DNA of 27,822 nucleotides from an uncultured Ruminococcus sp. (GTDB lineage Bacteria > Bacillota > Clostridia > Oscillospirales > CAG-382): positions 1-27,822 of the forward strand of contig CACZRJ010000052.1 in the NCBI GenBank assembly GCA_902783535.1, in the 5' to 3' direction. A program made the position numbers and the translations under genes. Below are positions 1 through 8,754 of this stretch, one piece after another; positions within the stretch are counted from its first letter, which is position 1, and the number at the start of each line of letters is the position of its first letter. Under the pieces are notes generated by a model. The model was not told the origin of the DNA. It did not search any database and saw only the letters and a program-made list of their open reading frames with translations.

Positions 1-1268
1 CGGACGGCCGCCTCGCCTTCTTCCCGGAAAACGGGTTCTCCGCACGAAGGACAAACGTTCGGCATTTCGAACCGCGGGAGTCCCGCAGGACGTTTCTCCG
101 TTACGACCGAAACGATCTCCGGAATGATGTCGCCCGCCTTGTGGATCCTGACCGTATCTCCGACCCGGATGTCTTTCTCCCTGATATAGTCTTCGTTATG
201 AAGCGTGGCGTAAGAAACGGTGGACCCCGCGAGCCGGACCGGCCGCATGGAAGCGCGCGGAGTCAGAACGCCGGTGCGTCCGACCAGAATCTCAATGTCT
301 TCAATGACCGTTTCCGCGATTTCCGGAGGATATTTGTAGGCGGCGGCCCAGCGGGGAACGGAGACGGTTTCGCCGAGTTCCTCGCGCTGTGCGAAACTGT
401 TGACTTTGACGACGGCGCCGTCGATATCGAACGGCAGCGACGGGCGCATTTCGCCGATGGCTTTGATGTGCCGCAGAGCGTCCGCTCCGGTCTTGCATAC
501 GCGGTTATATCTGGAAACGGGGAAACCGAGCGAGCGAAGCCATTCGAGGGATTCGAAGTGCGTTTCTGGTATGGTTTCCGAACAGACCTGAACGTTGTAA
601 ACGAACAGATCCAGTTTTCTGGATGCGCAGAGCCGGCTGTCCAGCTGCCGGAGAGAGCCGGCCGCGGCGTTCCGCGGATTCGCGAATGGTTTTTCTCCGT
701 TTTCTTCTTTTTTTTCGTTCAGGGCAGCAAAAACTTTTTTCGGCATGAAGACTTCTCCGCGGACGATCAGGTGACCGACAGGAGAGGCGAGCGTCAGCGG
801 AAGCGTGCGGACGGTCATCAGATTTTGCGTGACGTCTTCTCCGAATACGCCGTCTCCGCGCGTCAGTCCCTGAACGAATCTGCCGTCGCGGTATTCCAGA
901 GCGACGGACAGCCCGTCGAATTTGCATTCGACGCAATATTCCGCATCCGGAACGGTTTCTCTCGTCCTTTCATCAAATGCGAGAAATTCCTCCTCGGAAA
1001 AAACGTCCGCGAGCGACCCCATGGACCCCTGATGACGAACTTTTTCAAATTTTTCCGCAACGTGACCGCCGACGCGTTTTGTCGGGGATTGCGGGGAAGC
1101 AAGGTCCGGACGGGCAGCTTCCAGATCCTGAAGTTCGCGGAACAGCCTGTCGTATTCCGCGTCGCTGATTTCGGGATCGTCCAGCTCGTAGTATCTTCTG
1201 GAGTGGTATTCCAGCAGTTTTTCAAGTTCCCGCATGCGGGATTCGCAAGATGTCATATCCGTGTTCAT
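1..1268 (-). CDS. ligA: NAD-dependent DNA ligase LigA, C-terminal part beyond window
   Basis: NAD+-dependent DNA ligase seals nicks in replication and repair. The frame is open from an ATG at 1268 down to the window edge, giving about 422 N-terminal residues. It begins with the Ia/adenylation-domain pattern (YHSRRYYELDDPEISDAEYD, then SPTKRVGG). The catalytic lysine is K116 in CKFDGLSVALEY (KxDG motif), followed by LTRGDGVFGEDVTQNL. The ARNPRNAAAGSLRQLD-type segment reads FANPRNAAAGSLRQLDSR. Near residue 410 comes the first Cys pair of the zinc finger (NVCPSCGE). The rest of the zinc finger, the HhH domain and the BRCT domain must lie outside the window. The start overlaps the prmA stop as ATGA, so translation is probably coupled to prmA. 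No frameshift was seen. Identification is firm; only the length is unknown. Confidence 0.96.
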   Translation of the reverse strand, partial: MNTDMTSCESRMRELEKLLEYHSRRYYELDDPEISDAEYDRLFRELQDLEAARPDLASPQSPTKRVGGHVAEKFEKVRHQGSMGSLADVFSEEEFLAFDERTRETVPDAEYCVECKFDGLSVALEYRDGRFVQGLTRGDGVFGEDVTQNLMTVRTLPLTLASPVGHLIVRGEVFMPKKVFAALNEKKEENGEKPFANPRNAAAGSLRQLDSRLCASRKLDLFVYNVQVCSETIPETHFESLEWLRSLGFPVSRYNRVCKTGADALRHIKAIGEMRPSLPFDIDGAVVKVNSFAQREELGETVSVPRWAAAYKYPPEIAETVIEDIEILVGRTGVLTPRASMRPVRLAGSTVSYATLHNEDYIREKDIRVGDTVRIHKAGDIIPEIVSVVTEKRPAGLPRFEMPNVCPSCGEPVFREEGEAAV

Positions 1269-2242
1269 GATTCATCACCGCCTTTCCTGGCAGTAATGAC
1301 GGCCCAGTCGTTCTTTTCCCTGGCGGAAACGATGTCGAAACCGCTTTCTTTCAGTCCGCTTTCCACTTTCTCGCGACGGGAGGAGAGGATGCCGGAGCAA
1401 ATCAGCGTCCCGCCCGGTTTCAGGGCGTCCCGGAAAAGCGGGAGCATCGCAAGAATGACGTCGGCGACGATATTTGCCGCGATGAAGTCGTACCGGCGCT
1501 CTTCCATGACCTTCTTTCGCAAAAGCTCGTCTGTCAGAATGTTTCCGCAAAAGGTTTGAAGCACGCCGTTCGGGATATGGTTGACAGCGGCGTTTTCAGC
1601 GGCGGTGTCCGCCGCTGTCTGTTCGATGTCGACGCCGACGACGCTTTTTGCGCCGAGCAGCGCGGCGCCGATTCCCAGGATCCCGGAGCCGCAGCCCATG
1701 TCGAGGAGGTCTTTTCCGTCCAGGGATTCTTTCTCAAGTTCTTCCAGACAGAGTGCGGTCGTTTCGTGCTGCCCGGTCCCGAACGAGGACGCCGGGTCGA
1801 TCTCCATGACCAGTTTTCTGTCTCCTTCATAGGTTTCCCAGGTCGGCTTGACGACGAATTTGGTCCCGATTTCGAGCGGGTGGAAAAACTTTTTCCAGTT
1901 GTCCGCCCAATCCTTTTCGTCGACTTCCGAGATTTCGAAGTCCAGTGGCCCGAGGTCGAGACCGCTCTCCTCCTTCAGCCGCCGGATGCCTTCGCATATC
2001 TCGTCTTTCTGGAGCCGGCCCTGCTCGTTTCTGGCGAGATATGCTTTTACGCGTACGTCGTCTGTCTCTTTCAACAGGTCGTCTTCGATGTAGTCGAAAG
2101 GAATCGATTTTTCCCGGATGATCTCCTTGAGGTCGTTGAAGTCCTCCGTGACGAAGCAGGAAATACCCGCTCCGGCAAGAACGCCGCCGACGACTTCTGC
2201 GCCCGGCGTGTTTGTGTGGATCGTCAGTTCGTCAAAAACCAT
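1265..2242 (-). CDS. prmA: Ribosomal protein L11 methyltransferase PrmA
   Basis: A 325-residue SAM-dependent enzyme that methylates lysines and the N-terminus of ribosomal protein L11 in the cytoplasm. The N-terminal substrate-recognition part (about residues 1-110) is followed by the WADNWKKFF segment (112-120). The class I methyltransferase core contains EIDPASSFGTGQHETT (147-162), the SAM-binding loop LLDMGCGSGILGIGAALLGA (179-198), the acidic residue of VVGVDIE (201-207) and the catalytic-site motif AANIVADVI (255-263). Length and motif order are normal for the family. It starts 5 bases after the stop of the SanA-like gene, behind a GGAAG ribosome binding site, and ends in an ATGA overlap with ligA, so it belongs to the same operon. 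No anomaly was seen. Confidence 0.96.
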   Translation of the reverse strand: MVFDELTIHTNTPGAEVVGGVLAGAGISCFVTEDFNDLKEIIREKSIPFDYIEDDLLKETDDVRVKAYLARNEQGRLQKDEICEGIRRLKEESGLDLGPLDFEISEVDEKDWADNWKKFFHPLEIGTKFVVKPTWETYEGDRKLVMEIDPASSFGTGQHETTALCLEELEKESLDGKDLLDMGCGSGILGIGAALLGAKSVVGVDIEQTAADTAAENAAVNHIPNGVLQTFCGNILTDELLRKKVMEERRYDFIAANIVADVILAMLPLFRDALKPGGTLICSGILSSRREKVESGLKESGFDIVSAREKNDWAVITARKGGDES

Positions 2243-2247
2243 GATGT

Positions 2248-2901
2248 CTACGCTTCCTTTCTGTAAAAGATCATCCGGAATACGCCCGCGACGCGCGCCG
2301 GAATTTCGCGGATGTAGTTCCTTGTTTTCAGCCTCTGTCTGTCGGCGCAGACGCCTGCCGCGGCCAGGCCCACGGTTTCCGCGAAGCAGATCGACCGGTA
2401 CAGGTGGTATTTCTGGGTCACGATCAAAACGGTTCTGAAACCGAATTCGCGTTCGGCGCGTTCCATGCTTTCAAATGTTGAAAGGCCGAGCGGGTCGCAT
2501 ACGATCGCTTCTTCCGGAACGCCCTGCGAAATGCATTCGCGTTTCATCGCTTCCGGTTCGTCATATCCTTCCTTTGCTCCGTCGCCTGAAAGAAGGATGC
2601 ATTCCGCGTGACCTTCATGATAGAGGCGGACAGCCGTATCGACTCTTTCCTTCAATGCGGGCGACAGGGACCCGTCCGGGCGCACTGCCGCACCCAGCAC
2701 CAGAATGCATTCGGCGGTTTTATCGGAGGGGATTTCTTTTTCCGGACCGTAGATTTGCGGCCCGGCGTGAACGATCATATACAGATTGCACGCAGCCGTT
2801 ACAAGGACGGAAAGGAGCAGAGCGGCAGATATGACCCAGATCATCACTTTCATCCTCCTCTTCCGCGTGCCGGCCTTTGCTTTCGATGGGGCCGGACTCA
2901 T
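2248..2901 (-). CDS. SanA/YdcF-like DUF218 membrane protein
   Basis: A 217-residue protein with a basic N-terminus (KAKAGTRKRRMK), one strongly hydrophobic segment at about residues 18-44, and then a DUF218 domain, probably extracytoplasmic. DUF218 landmarks are ILVLGAAVRPDGS (66-78), LLSGDGAKEGYDEPEAMK (103-120), LGLSTFESMERA (138-149) and VLIVTQKYHLYRS (158-170). The pattern is closer to SanA (the vancomycin exclusion protein family) than to YdcF itself. The family is linked to envelope barrier function, but the biochemical activity is not established. The frame stays open upstream to 3108, but the ATG at 2901 overlaps the stop of the preceding gene as ATGA and removes a low-complexity Arg-rich extension, so I choose it. 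It sits between an endonuclease-like gene and prmA in the same operon. Confidence 0.85.
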   Translation of the reverse strand: MSPAPSKAKAGTRKRRMKVMIWVISAALLLSVLVTAACNLYMIVHAGPQIYGPEKEIPSDKTAECILVLGAAVRPDGSLSPALKERVDTAVRLYHEGHAECILLSGDGAKEGYDEPEAMKRECISQGVPEEAIVCDPLGLSTFESMERAEREFGFRTVLIVTQKYHLYRSICFAETVGLAAAGVCADRQRLKTRNYIREIPARVAGVFRMIFYRKEA

Positions 2902-3749
2902 GACGTTAGCGCCTCCAGATAGCGCTCCTTCATCGTCTTCGCGTCTTCGCTCTGCGTGCCTGCCGATTCGCTGATGATCGTCGGAGACACGCCGAGATGA
3001 GCGATCGCGTCCATCAGAGGTTCGTAATCCGGCCCGAAGACGGTATCGTCCAATGTCAAATGCCGCTTTTCGCCTTTTTCCGTATATTCGATTTTGGAGA
3101 AATGGCAATGCAGACGATCGGCGAATTCTCCTCCGAGCGCTTTTGAAATACGGTCGAAAACAAGTTTGTAGTCGTCCTCGTTCCGGAACAGCCCGCGCTC
3201 CCGGGCGTTCATGTGGCCGAAGTCGACGACAGGAACGAAACGCGGCGATATCGCGCAGAGCTCCAGGACTTCATCCAGAGTTCCCAGCTGATTCAGTTTG
3301 CCCATCGTTTCCAGACCCAGTTTGACTTCGAATCCGTTTTCTTCCAGCATCCGGTCGGCCATGCGCAGTGTGTCGGAGGCGAATGCCATCGCCTGCTCCC
3401 TTGATATTTTTGCGGCTGAGCCGGTATGGACGACCATGACGTTCGCGCCGAGGAGCCGGCAGGCGTTTGCCGAATCGTACAGATAGTCGATGCTTTTGAT
3501 CCTCTTTTCCGGTTCGACGGAAGAAAGGGAAATGAAGTACGGAGTGTGAAAGGAGAGACGAACCCCGAGAGATTTTGCGTTGAGGCCGATCTGCATCAGC
3601 GTGTCCGGAGAGGCGGCGATGCCCTGTCCGGCTTCGTATTCATAGCAGTCCAGGCCGCATTCTTTGACGAAACGCGGCGCGTCAACGGTCGATTTGTATT
3701 TTTTCTGGAAGGATACGGAGTTTCCTCCGGGTCCGAAGAATGCGCTCAT
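2898..3749 (-). CDS. Endonuclease IV-like TIM-barrel protein
   Basis: A 283-residue protein of the AP endonuclease 2 (xylose isomerase-like TIM barrel) superfamily, similar to deoxyribonuclease IV, which cuts DNA 5' of abasic sites. The start is MSAFFGPGGNSVSF. Probable metal ligands lie in LSFHTPY (H68), VVHTGSA (H108), LGLETMGK (E147), VVDFGHMNAR (D176, H179), LHCHFSKIEY (H214/H216) and IISESAG (E261). The frame extends to 3842, but the ATG at 3749 has AAAAGGAG ten bases upstream and forms an ATGA overlap with yqeG, so I take it as the start. It ends in an ATGA overlap with the SanA-like gene. The N-terminal half (GPGGNS..., YEYEAGQG) matches the shorter Firmicutes TIM-barrel branch rather than E. 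coli Nfo, so AP endonuclease activity is likely but not certain. Confidence 0.85.
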   Translation of the reverse strand: MSAFFGPGGNSVSFQKKYKSTVDAPRFVKECGLDCYEYEAGQGIAASPDTLMQIGLNAKSLGVRLSFHTPYFISLSSVEPEKRIKSIDYLYDSANACRLLGANVMVVHTGSAAKISREQAMAFASDTLRMADRMLEENGFEVKLGLETMGKLNQLGTLDEVLELCAISPRFVPVVDFGHMNARERGLFRNEDDYKLVFDRISKALGGEFADRLHCHFSKIEYTEKGEKRHLTLDDTVFGPDYEPLMDAIAHLGVSPTIISESAGTQSEDAKTMKERYLEALTS

Positions 3750-4288
3750 TGCCTGTTTTCTCCTTTTCGGGCATACTCGGGGTATTTTTTCAAAGACTTC
3801 AGAAAGGGTCTTTCCATGCGGCGCTTCAGCCGGAAAAACCACGTGCGTTTGTCCCTGATGGGCGGGACAATGAAGAATTCCATTCGGGCCAGATGCGCCG
3901 AGAGACAGTCGGTAAAGAGCTGGTCGCCGATTGCAACCGCCTGATCCGGCCGGATCTTGAAATCCCGGACAGCCTGTTTCGTTTTTCCGGGGAACGGCTT
4001 TTTTGCGTTGCAGTAGCAGGGAAACCCCAGTTCCTCGTTGAAAAGAACCGTTCTGTCGTTTCTGTTGTTCGATACGAACGCCACCTGGATTCCGCTCTCC
4101 TTCAAAGCGAGCAGATAGGCCTTCATTTTTTCCGTGGGGCGCTCGATTTCGTACGGCGCGATTGTGTTGTCAATGTCAAACACAACGCCGCGGATGCCCC
4201 TCTCGAGAAGGAAAGCCGGTGTGATTTCGTAAATGGTCGAAAACAGGATGTCAGGTCGCAACAGACCTTTTTTTGCGTTGATTTCCAT
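3746..4288 (-). CDS. yqeG: YqeG-family HAD phosphatase
   Basis: A 180-residue HAD-superfamily, subfamily IIIA protein of the YqeG type. Motif I is VVFDIDNTIAPYE (about residues 35-47, with the nucleophile and acid/base Asp of DIDNT). Motif II is VAFVSNN. The lysine motif lies in NAKKPFPG, and motif III is AVAIGDQLFTDCLSAH. The family is predicted to hydrolyse phosphate monoesters; some relatives act on phosphatidylglycerophosphate, and the substrate here is unknown. In Bacillus, yqeG precedes yqeH and aroE, a different context. Here it lies 6 bases after the DUF6259-like gene and overlaps the TIM-barrel gene by ATGA. The ribosome binding site before the ATG is weak, which suggests coupling to the upstream gene. 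Confidence 0.9.
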   Translation of the reverse strand: MEINAKKGLLRPDILFSTIYEITPAFLLERGIRGVVFDIDNTIAPYEIERPTEKMKAYLLALKESGIQVAFVSNNRNDRTVLFNEELGFPCYCNAKKPFPGKTKQAVRDFKIRPDQAVAIGDQLFTDCLSAHLARMEFFIVPPIRDKRTWFFRLKRRMERPFLKSLKKYPEYARKGENRQ

Positions 4289-4294
4289 AACCGT

Positions 4295-6346
4295 TTACCC
4301 AATCAGAAGGTAGGAGACGGAGAACGGGGGAAGTTCCGGCGTGCAGGAGCCGCCTTTGCATTCGACCGGAATCCGCAGGTCGCCGTACGGTGTGTATATG
4401 CCGTCCGGAATGTCCGAAGAAACGATCGTCGGACGGTCCGGTTTCGCAGATGCATTGATCAGGAATAGAAGTTTCCGGCCGTCTTTTCTTTCCCAGAGTT
4501 CCGAGAAAGCGGCGGTATGCGTCAGTTTTCCTCCGTACGCTTCGATGGTAATATGTCTTGTCCTGAGCATTCCCGAACCGGTGACAGAAGGAGAACGCAT
4601 CAGTCGTCCGTCATAGATATAGGAACCGATCTGTTCTCTGCACCTGACGCATTTTTTGTAGAAAAGTCTGTTCTTCAGACGACGGTATACTTCCGGATAG
4701 ATCCAGCCCATCTGTTCTCCGAACGTCAGTGACTGGGCGGCGAGGATGTTCTGACCGACGGCGGTCGGCGCGGAAGCATAGTTTCGCCCGAACAGAACGA
4801 CCAGCCCGTTATAGACCGCGGTGAATGCCGGGACCTGATTGTTTTTGATCCAGATCCAGGTCAGGAATCCCTGAATGTTTTTCATATACGGCTCCGAAGT
4901 GCACTCGGTCGTCAGGAATCCGCCTTCCGGCATTGAGAGCCGGACGTGGTCGATCAGATTGCGGTAGCTTTCCACCCACCATGTGCCTCCGCCCGGGCGG
5001 TGGTGATGAGAGCGGTCTTCGCACGGGTACGGCTGCGCGGCGCCGATCTGGTCGATATAAACGCCGTCGACATCGAGTTCGGCAAAGAGCGTGCGGACGA
5101 TCTCCTTTTGCTTTTCCTGCCACAGAGCGGTCGAAGGGCACATGATCGCCTGCTCGACTCCGCTGGTCGGATAAACTTCAATAAAAGGATCTCCGCAGCT
5201 GTTTTTCGTGCAATACGGTTTCGCGACGCTCGTAAACTGCCAGTCTTCGGTCCCGCGGTCGTGCGTATCCCAGAGACGCCCGTTGATGTATGGCATATAC
5301 CGCATCCCGCCCTCATGCAGTCTTTTCATTCCGGCTACGGAACATGATTTGGCGGGGAAGTAATGCGGGTAATTCGTGTCGTAGGGGATCCGGTGCCAGT
5401 CGTAAAGATGTACGGGACTCGGAGCGGACAGCGCGAGATCTTTCGAAGCCGAAAGCAGTTCCTCGGCGAAACCGTCCGTTTCGCGGATGCGCTTACGCCA
5501 CCAGTGGGGGTTCGTTCTCAGCCAGTCCGGGGTGTCGATGCGCTTTCCGTCTTTACAGTCCGGAATCCAGGAAGCGTTCCGAAGAACGAACGATTTGTAG
5601 ATGTTCGCCGCATCGAACCAGTCTCCGCGGAACAGTTCCCAGACAAGCAGACCTTCGAGGTATTGGGAGTTTGAGGGAAGGCCGATGTCCCGAAGCGGCA
5701 TGGACGCTTTGATATAAGCGTTCCGGGCGTTCGGTTCCTTCACATAAAAGAGCCGCTTGTAGGCCGGCGCAGGATCGTGCAGCCCGTAGTATATCCCTGT
5801 TCCGGATGATTTGTCCCAGAATGCCATATACTGCATGGATACTCCGTAGGACGGGTAGTTCTGCACCGTTCGGAACGGTTGGGAGGAAGAATAAACTTCG
5901 CCGCAGCCGTATGGGAAAAAGACCTCTCTTTCCGGTGAAGACGTGAAAGTCAGGACAGGATAGTCGCATTCGACGGCCGTCACTTCCGGATGCTCGTTCA
6001 GAATGCGCACGGACCATGCGATCCGATGCGTCCCCGCGGCGGAGGCCTCCAGATACACGGCCAGCCCGGGGTACGCCGCATGCTTTTCAAAAGCAAGGAG
6101 GGCTGACGAACCCGTGAGAGAAACGGAGGCGGCCTGCCAGCCGGCATCCGACGCGAGCACGGATTCCGAACCGTCGGTAAGCCGGCGGATCTTTAATGAA
6201 AAGAGCGGGGAGCGGCCGCTGAAGAACACGGTTCCGGCGTCGCTGTCCGCGATGCCGCCGAGAGACAGGCCTTCTTCCGTGCGCAGGAAAGTGAGCGAGA
6301 GGCTGCCGGCGCTGAATCTGTATTTTTTTGTGACTGACGTTTTCAT
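4295..6346 (-). CDS. DUF6259-like putative glycoside hydrolase
   Basis: A 683-residue protein without a signal peptide or membrane segment, hence probably cytoplasmic. The N-terminal ~270 residues look beta-rich (FFPYGCGEVYSSSQPFRT, then MQYMAFWDKSSGTGIYYGLH at 171-190). The centre reads as a TIM barrel (LYDWHRIPYDTNYPHYFP at 314-331; GMRYMPYINGRLWD). Two conserved-looking acidic sites follow: DVDGVYIDQIG (425-435, D432) and FLTTECTSEPYM (477-488, E481), typical positions for a catalytic Asp/Glu pair. The C-terminus is beta-sandwich-like (LFLINASAKPDRPT and onward). I assign it to the DUF6259-type hydrolases from memory of the family pattern; the substrate is unknown. A GCGGAGG site seven bases before the ATG supports the start. 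It lies 31 bases after recD2 and is the only carbohydrate-type enzyme in this operon. Confidence 0.72.
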   Translation of the reverse strand: MKTSVTKKYRFSAGSLSLTFLRTEEGLSLGGIADSDAGTVFFSGRSPLFSLKIRRLTDGSESVLASDAGWQAASVSLTGSSALLAFEKHAAYPGLAVYLEASAAGTHRIAWSVRILNEHPEVTAVECDYPVLTFTSSPEREVFFPYGCGEVYSSSQPFRTVQNYPSYGVSMQYMAFWDKSSGTGIYYGLHDPAPAYKRLFYVKEPNARNAYIKASMPLRDIGLPSNSQYLEGLLVWELFRGDWFDAANIYKSFVLRNASWIPDCKDGKRIDTPDWLRTNPHWWRKRIRETDGFAEELLSASKDLALSAPSPVHLYDWHRIPYDTNYPHYFPAKSCSVAGMKRLHEGGMRYMPYINGRLWDTHDRGTEDWQFTSVAKPYCTKNSCGDPFIEVYPTSGVEQAIMCPSTALWQEKQKEIVRTLFAELDVDGVYIDQIGAAQPYPCEDRSHHHRPGGGTWWVESYRNLIDHVRLSMPEGGFLTTECTSEPYMKNIQGFLTWIWIKNNQVPAFTAVYNGLVVLFGRNYASAPTAVGQNILAAQSLTFGEQMGWIYPEVYRRLKNRLFYKKCVRCREQIGSYIYDGRLMRSPSVTGSGMLRTRHITIEAYGGKLTHTAAFSELWERKDGRKLLFLINASAKPDRPTIVSSDIPDGIYTPYGDLRIPVECKGGSCTPELPPFSVSYLLIG

Positions 6347-6377
6347 CTGTCGGCCTCCGCTTGAAAACCGTAAAAGA

Positions 6378-8576
6378 TCAGAAGGACAGCAGGTCCGGAA
6401 GCGAAGAATAACGCACGGGGATCCTGTCGTTTTTCGTCATTCGGGCGACCACATTCGGGTCTCCGACCATGCACACCGCTTCTTTCGCTCTCGTGACGGC
6501 GGTATAAAGCAGATTTCTGGTCATCAGGGGATAGGGCGCCGGAAAAGACGGGATCACGACGATCCTGTATTCGCTGCCCTGGCTTTTATGCGTTGTGATC
6601 GCATAGGCGTGTTCCAGATCCTCAAGAAGAGAGAAGTCATAGTCGCAGATGCGGCCGTCAAAGTCGATCCGGAGATATTCTCCCTGCATGTTGATAAATA
6701 GGATGGTTCCGATGTCTCCGTTGAAAATGCCTTCGCCTTCCTCGCCGTCTCTGTCCCAGGTCAGGTCATAATTGTTCCGGACCTGCATGACCTTGTCGCG
6801 TTCACGGAATACGCGGGTTCCGGATTTCTTTTCTCTTTTTCCTTCCGAGGGCGGGTTCAGCACTCGCTGAAGCTCCGGGTTCAGTTCCACGGTCCCGAGC
6901 GGGCCTTTTCTTGTAATGCAAATGACTTGTATGTCTTTGGAGGGATCGGCGCGGTAATAGTTCGGAAGCCTTGTGGTGCAAAGCGCCAGGAGCGCCTGCC
7001 GCGTCTGTTCGGCGTCAGGCTCTTTCAGGAAAAAGAAATCGCTGTCGGTTTTGGAAAGAACCGGCATTTCACCGCGGTTGATCCTGTGCGCGTTCGTCAC
7101 GATCAGGCTTTCTTCCGCCTGACGGTGGATCGTTTTCAGCCGAATGGAGAAAAAACGTTTTGATCTCAGCATTGCCGAGAGACAGCTGCCCGGACCGACC
7201 GGCGGCAGCTGATCGATGTCTCCGATCAGGACGACACGCGTCCCGAGCCTGATCGCTCTCAAAAGCGATTCCATCAGCAGAATGTCAACCATGGACATTT
7301 CGTCTATGATCACGACGTCATATTTCAAAGGCGTTTCCTCGTCCCGCTTGAAAACAAGCACGTCCTGTTCGCCCGGCGCCGCTTCGAGCAGACGGTGGAT
7401 CGTCTTTGCCTCTTTTCCGCACGCTTCGCTCATTCTTTTGGCTGCCCGTCCGGTCGGAGCCGCCAGTGCACACGACATTTTCAGATCGCGGAAAATTGCC
7501 AGAAGCGCGCGGACGATCGTCGTTTTTCCGGTTCCGGGTCCGCCTGTCAGGATGGTCAGGCCGTGTGTCGAAGCGGTCAGGATCGCCTGCTTTTGCTCGT
7601 CGTCGTATTGAATGCCGAATTCGTTTTCCAATCCCTTGATTCGTTCTTCGACGCCTCCGATCTTGAACAGCAGCCTGCTTTCGGAAATGGCGACGGCCTT
7701 TTCTGCAACATATCGTTCGGCGCTGTCCAGCATGGGGACTGCGTCGTATCTGTGTTCCGCGTCCTCCGTTACGATCAGCTCTCCCGTTTTTTCCATTGAA
7801 AGGGCGACGGCTTTCGCATCCCGGTCGTCGATTTCCAGTTCGCGGGCGCATTTTGCGATCAGGCTGTCCGTCGGCAGTTTGCAGTGTCCGCCCTGGTAAG
7901 CAGAATCCATCAGGACATACAGGATCCCGGCGCGGATGCGTTCCGGAGCCGAGAGAGAGAAGCCGACGTGTTTCGCATATGCGTCCGTTTTGTCAAACCG
8001 GATTCCCACCAGGTCCTCGCACAGTCTGTAAGGATTCTGCTTGACGGTCTCGACGCATGCCGGGCCGTATCGTTTAAAAATCCTCACGGCGGTCGGCAGG
8101 CCGAAAAACTGACCGAATTCCGTAATGGCCGAGCGCATTCCCGCCTGCTGCATATATGACTGATGGATTTCCTGCGCCTTGGAAGGAGATATGCCTTTGA
8201 CGTCAGCCAGCCATGCGGGGTGATGCTCGATGATGTCAAGCGACTGCTCTTCAAACATGTCCACGATCCGTCCGGCAAGCGTCGGACCGATCCCGCGGAC
8301 CGCCTTGGATGACAGATAGCGAAGAATGGATTCTTTGGTGTCGGGAAGACGATGCTCCACGAAATCCGCTTTGAACTGCCGGCCGAAAGAGGGGTGTACG
8401 GACCATTTGCCGTTCACGCGGATGGTTTCGCCGATGACGAGCGACGGCATGGTGCCGACAACCGTGACCGGCTCTCCCATACAGTCGATGACGCAGACGG
8501 AATACCCGGATTCGCGGTCGGCATAGATGATTTCTTCAATTGTCCCTTCCAGACAGCCGGTGTTTTCCTCGTTCAA
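6378..8576 (-). CDS. recD2: RecD2-like DNA helicase
   Basis: About 732 residues; a superfamily 1B 5'-3' DNA helicase of the RecD2 type, found without RecBC and involved in repair and replication-fork maintenance. The N-terminal OB-like part (EGTIEEIIYADRESGYSVC) precedes tandem helix-hairpin-helix segments (VRGIGPTLAGRI, VKGISPSKAQEI). Helicase motifs, numbered from the GTG at 8582, are Walker A GGPGTGKTT (347-355), APTGRAAKRM, Walker B VVIIDEMSMVD (423-433), GDIDQLPPVGPG, LKTIHRQ, and the 2B/SH3 and motif V-VI region AITTHKSQGSEY and NLLYTAVTRAKEAV. A GTG at 8582 lies only two bases after AAAGGAG, whereas the TTG at 8576 has a spacing of eight, so I prefer TTG. It is the first gene of the seven-gene operon ending in ligA. 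The motifs are complete, with no sign of degeneration. Confidence 0.93.
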   Translation of the reverse strand: MNEENTGCLEGTIEEIIYADRESGYSVCVIDCMGEPVTVVGTMPSLVIGETIRVNGKWSVHPSFGRQFKADFVEHRLPDTKESILRYLSSKAVRGIGPTLAGRIVDMFEEQSLDIIEHHPAWLADVKGISPSKAQEIHQSYMQQAGMRSAITEFGQFFGLPTAVRIFKRYGPACVETVKQNPYRLCEDLVGIRFDKTDAYAKHVGFSLSAPERIRAGILYVLMDSAYQGGHCKLPTDSLIAKCARELEIDDRDAKAVALSMEKTGELIVTEDAEHRYDAVPMLDSAERYVAEKAVAISESRLLFKIGGVEERIKGLENEFGIQYDDEQKQAILTASTHGLTILTGGPGTGKTTIVRALLAIFRDLKMSCALAAPTGRAAKRMSEACGKEAKTIHRLLEAAPGEQDVLVFKRDEETPLKYDVVIIDEMSMVDILLMESLLRAIRLGTRVVLIGDIDQLPPVGPGSCLSAMLRSKRFFSIRLKTIHRQAEESLIVTNAHRINRGEMPVLSKTDSDFFFLKEPDAEQTRQALLALCTTRLPNYYRADPSKDIQVICITRKGPLGTVELNPELQRVLNPPSEGKREKKSGTRVFRERDKVMQVRNNYDLTWDRDGEEGEGIFNGDIGTILFINMQGEYLRIDFDGRICDYDFSLLEDLEHAYAITTHKSQGSEYRIVVIPSFPAPYPLMTRNLLYTAVTRAKEAVCMVGDPNVVARMTKNDRIPVRYSSLPDLLSF

Positions 8577-8612
8577 CTGCACGACTCCTTTACGATCATA
8601 TAAACTACCTTA

Positions 8613-8641
8613 ATTATATCCGAACAAGACCGAAAAAGCAA
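8613..8641 (-). promoter_or_regulatory. Sigma-A-type promoter of the recD2 operon
   Basis: On the minus strand: -35 TTGCTT (8641-8636), 17-base spacer, -10 TATAAT (8618-8613), followed about 35 bases later by the recD2 ribosome binding site AAAGGAG. It lies between the cmk-ispH terminator and recD2, which supports a separate transcription unit. Confidence 0.75.
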
Positions 8642-8700
8642 GGCGATTCTTCATCGATTTCCGTTTTCGCGTCGGTTTCGCCGACTCGCGGAGCAGTATG

Positions 8701-8735
8701 CAAAAAAGAGCCGGCGAAGCGGTCGCTTCGCCGGC
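8701..8735 (-). terminator. Intrinsic terminator after ispH-S1
   Basis: A perfect 12-bp GC-rich inverted repeat (8710-8721 with 8724-8735, GCCGGCGAAGCG arm) is followed on the minus strand by CTCTTTTTTG. It starts 20 bases after the ispH-S1 stop codon and separates this unit from the recD2 promoter. Confidence 0.92.
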
Positions 8736-8754
8736 ACGATTCATGATCCGGTGA

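Noticed and set aside
141..1559. Plus-strand open frame of 472 codons at the left end
   Set aside because: It overlaps ligA and prmA, both certain on the minus strand, and has no family resemblance.
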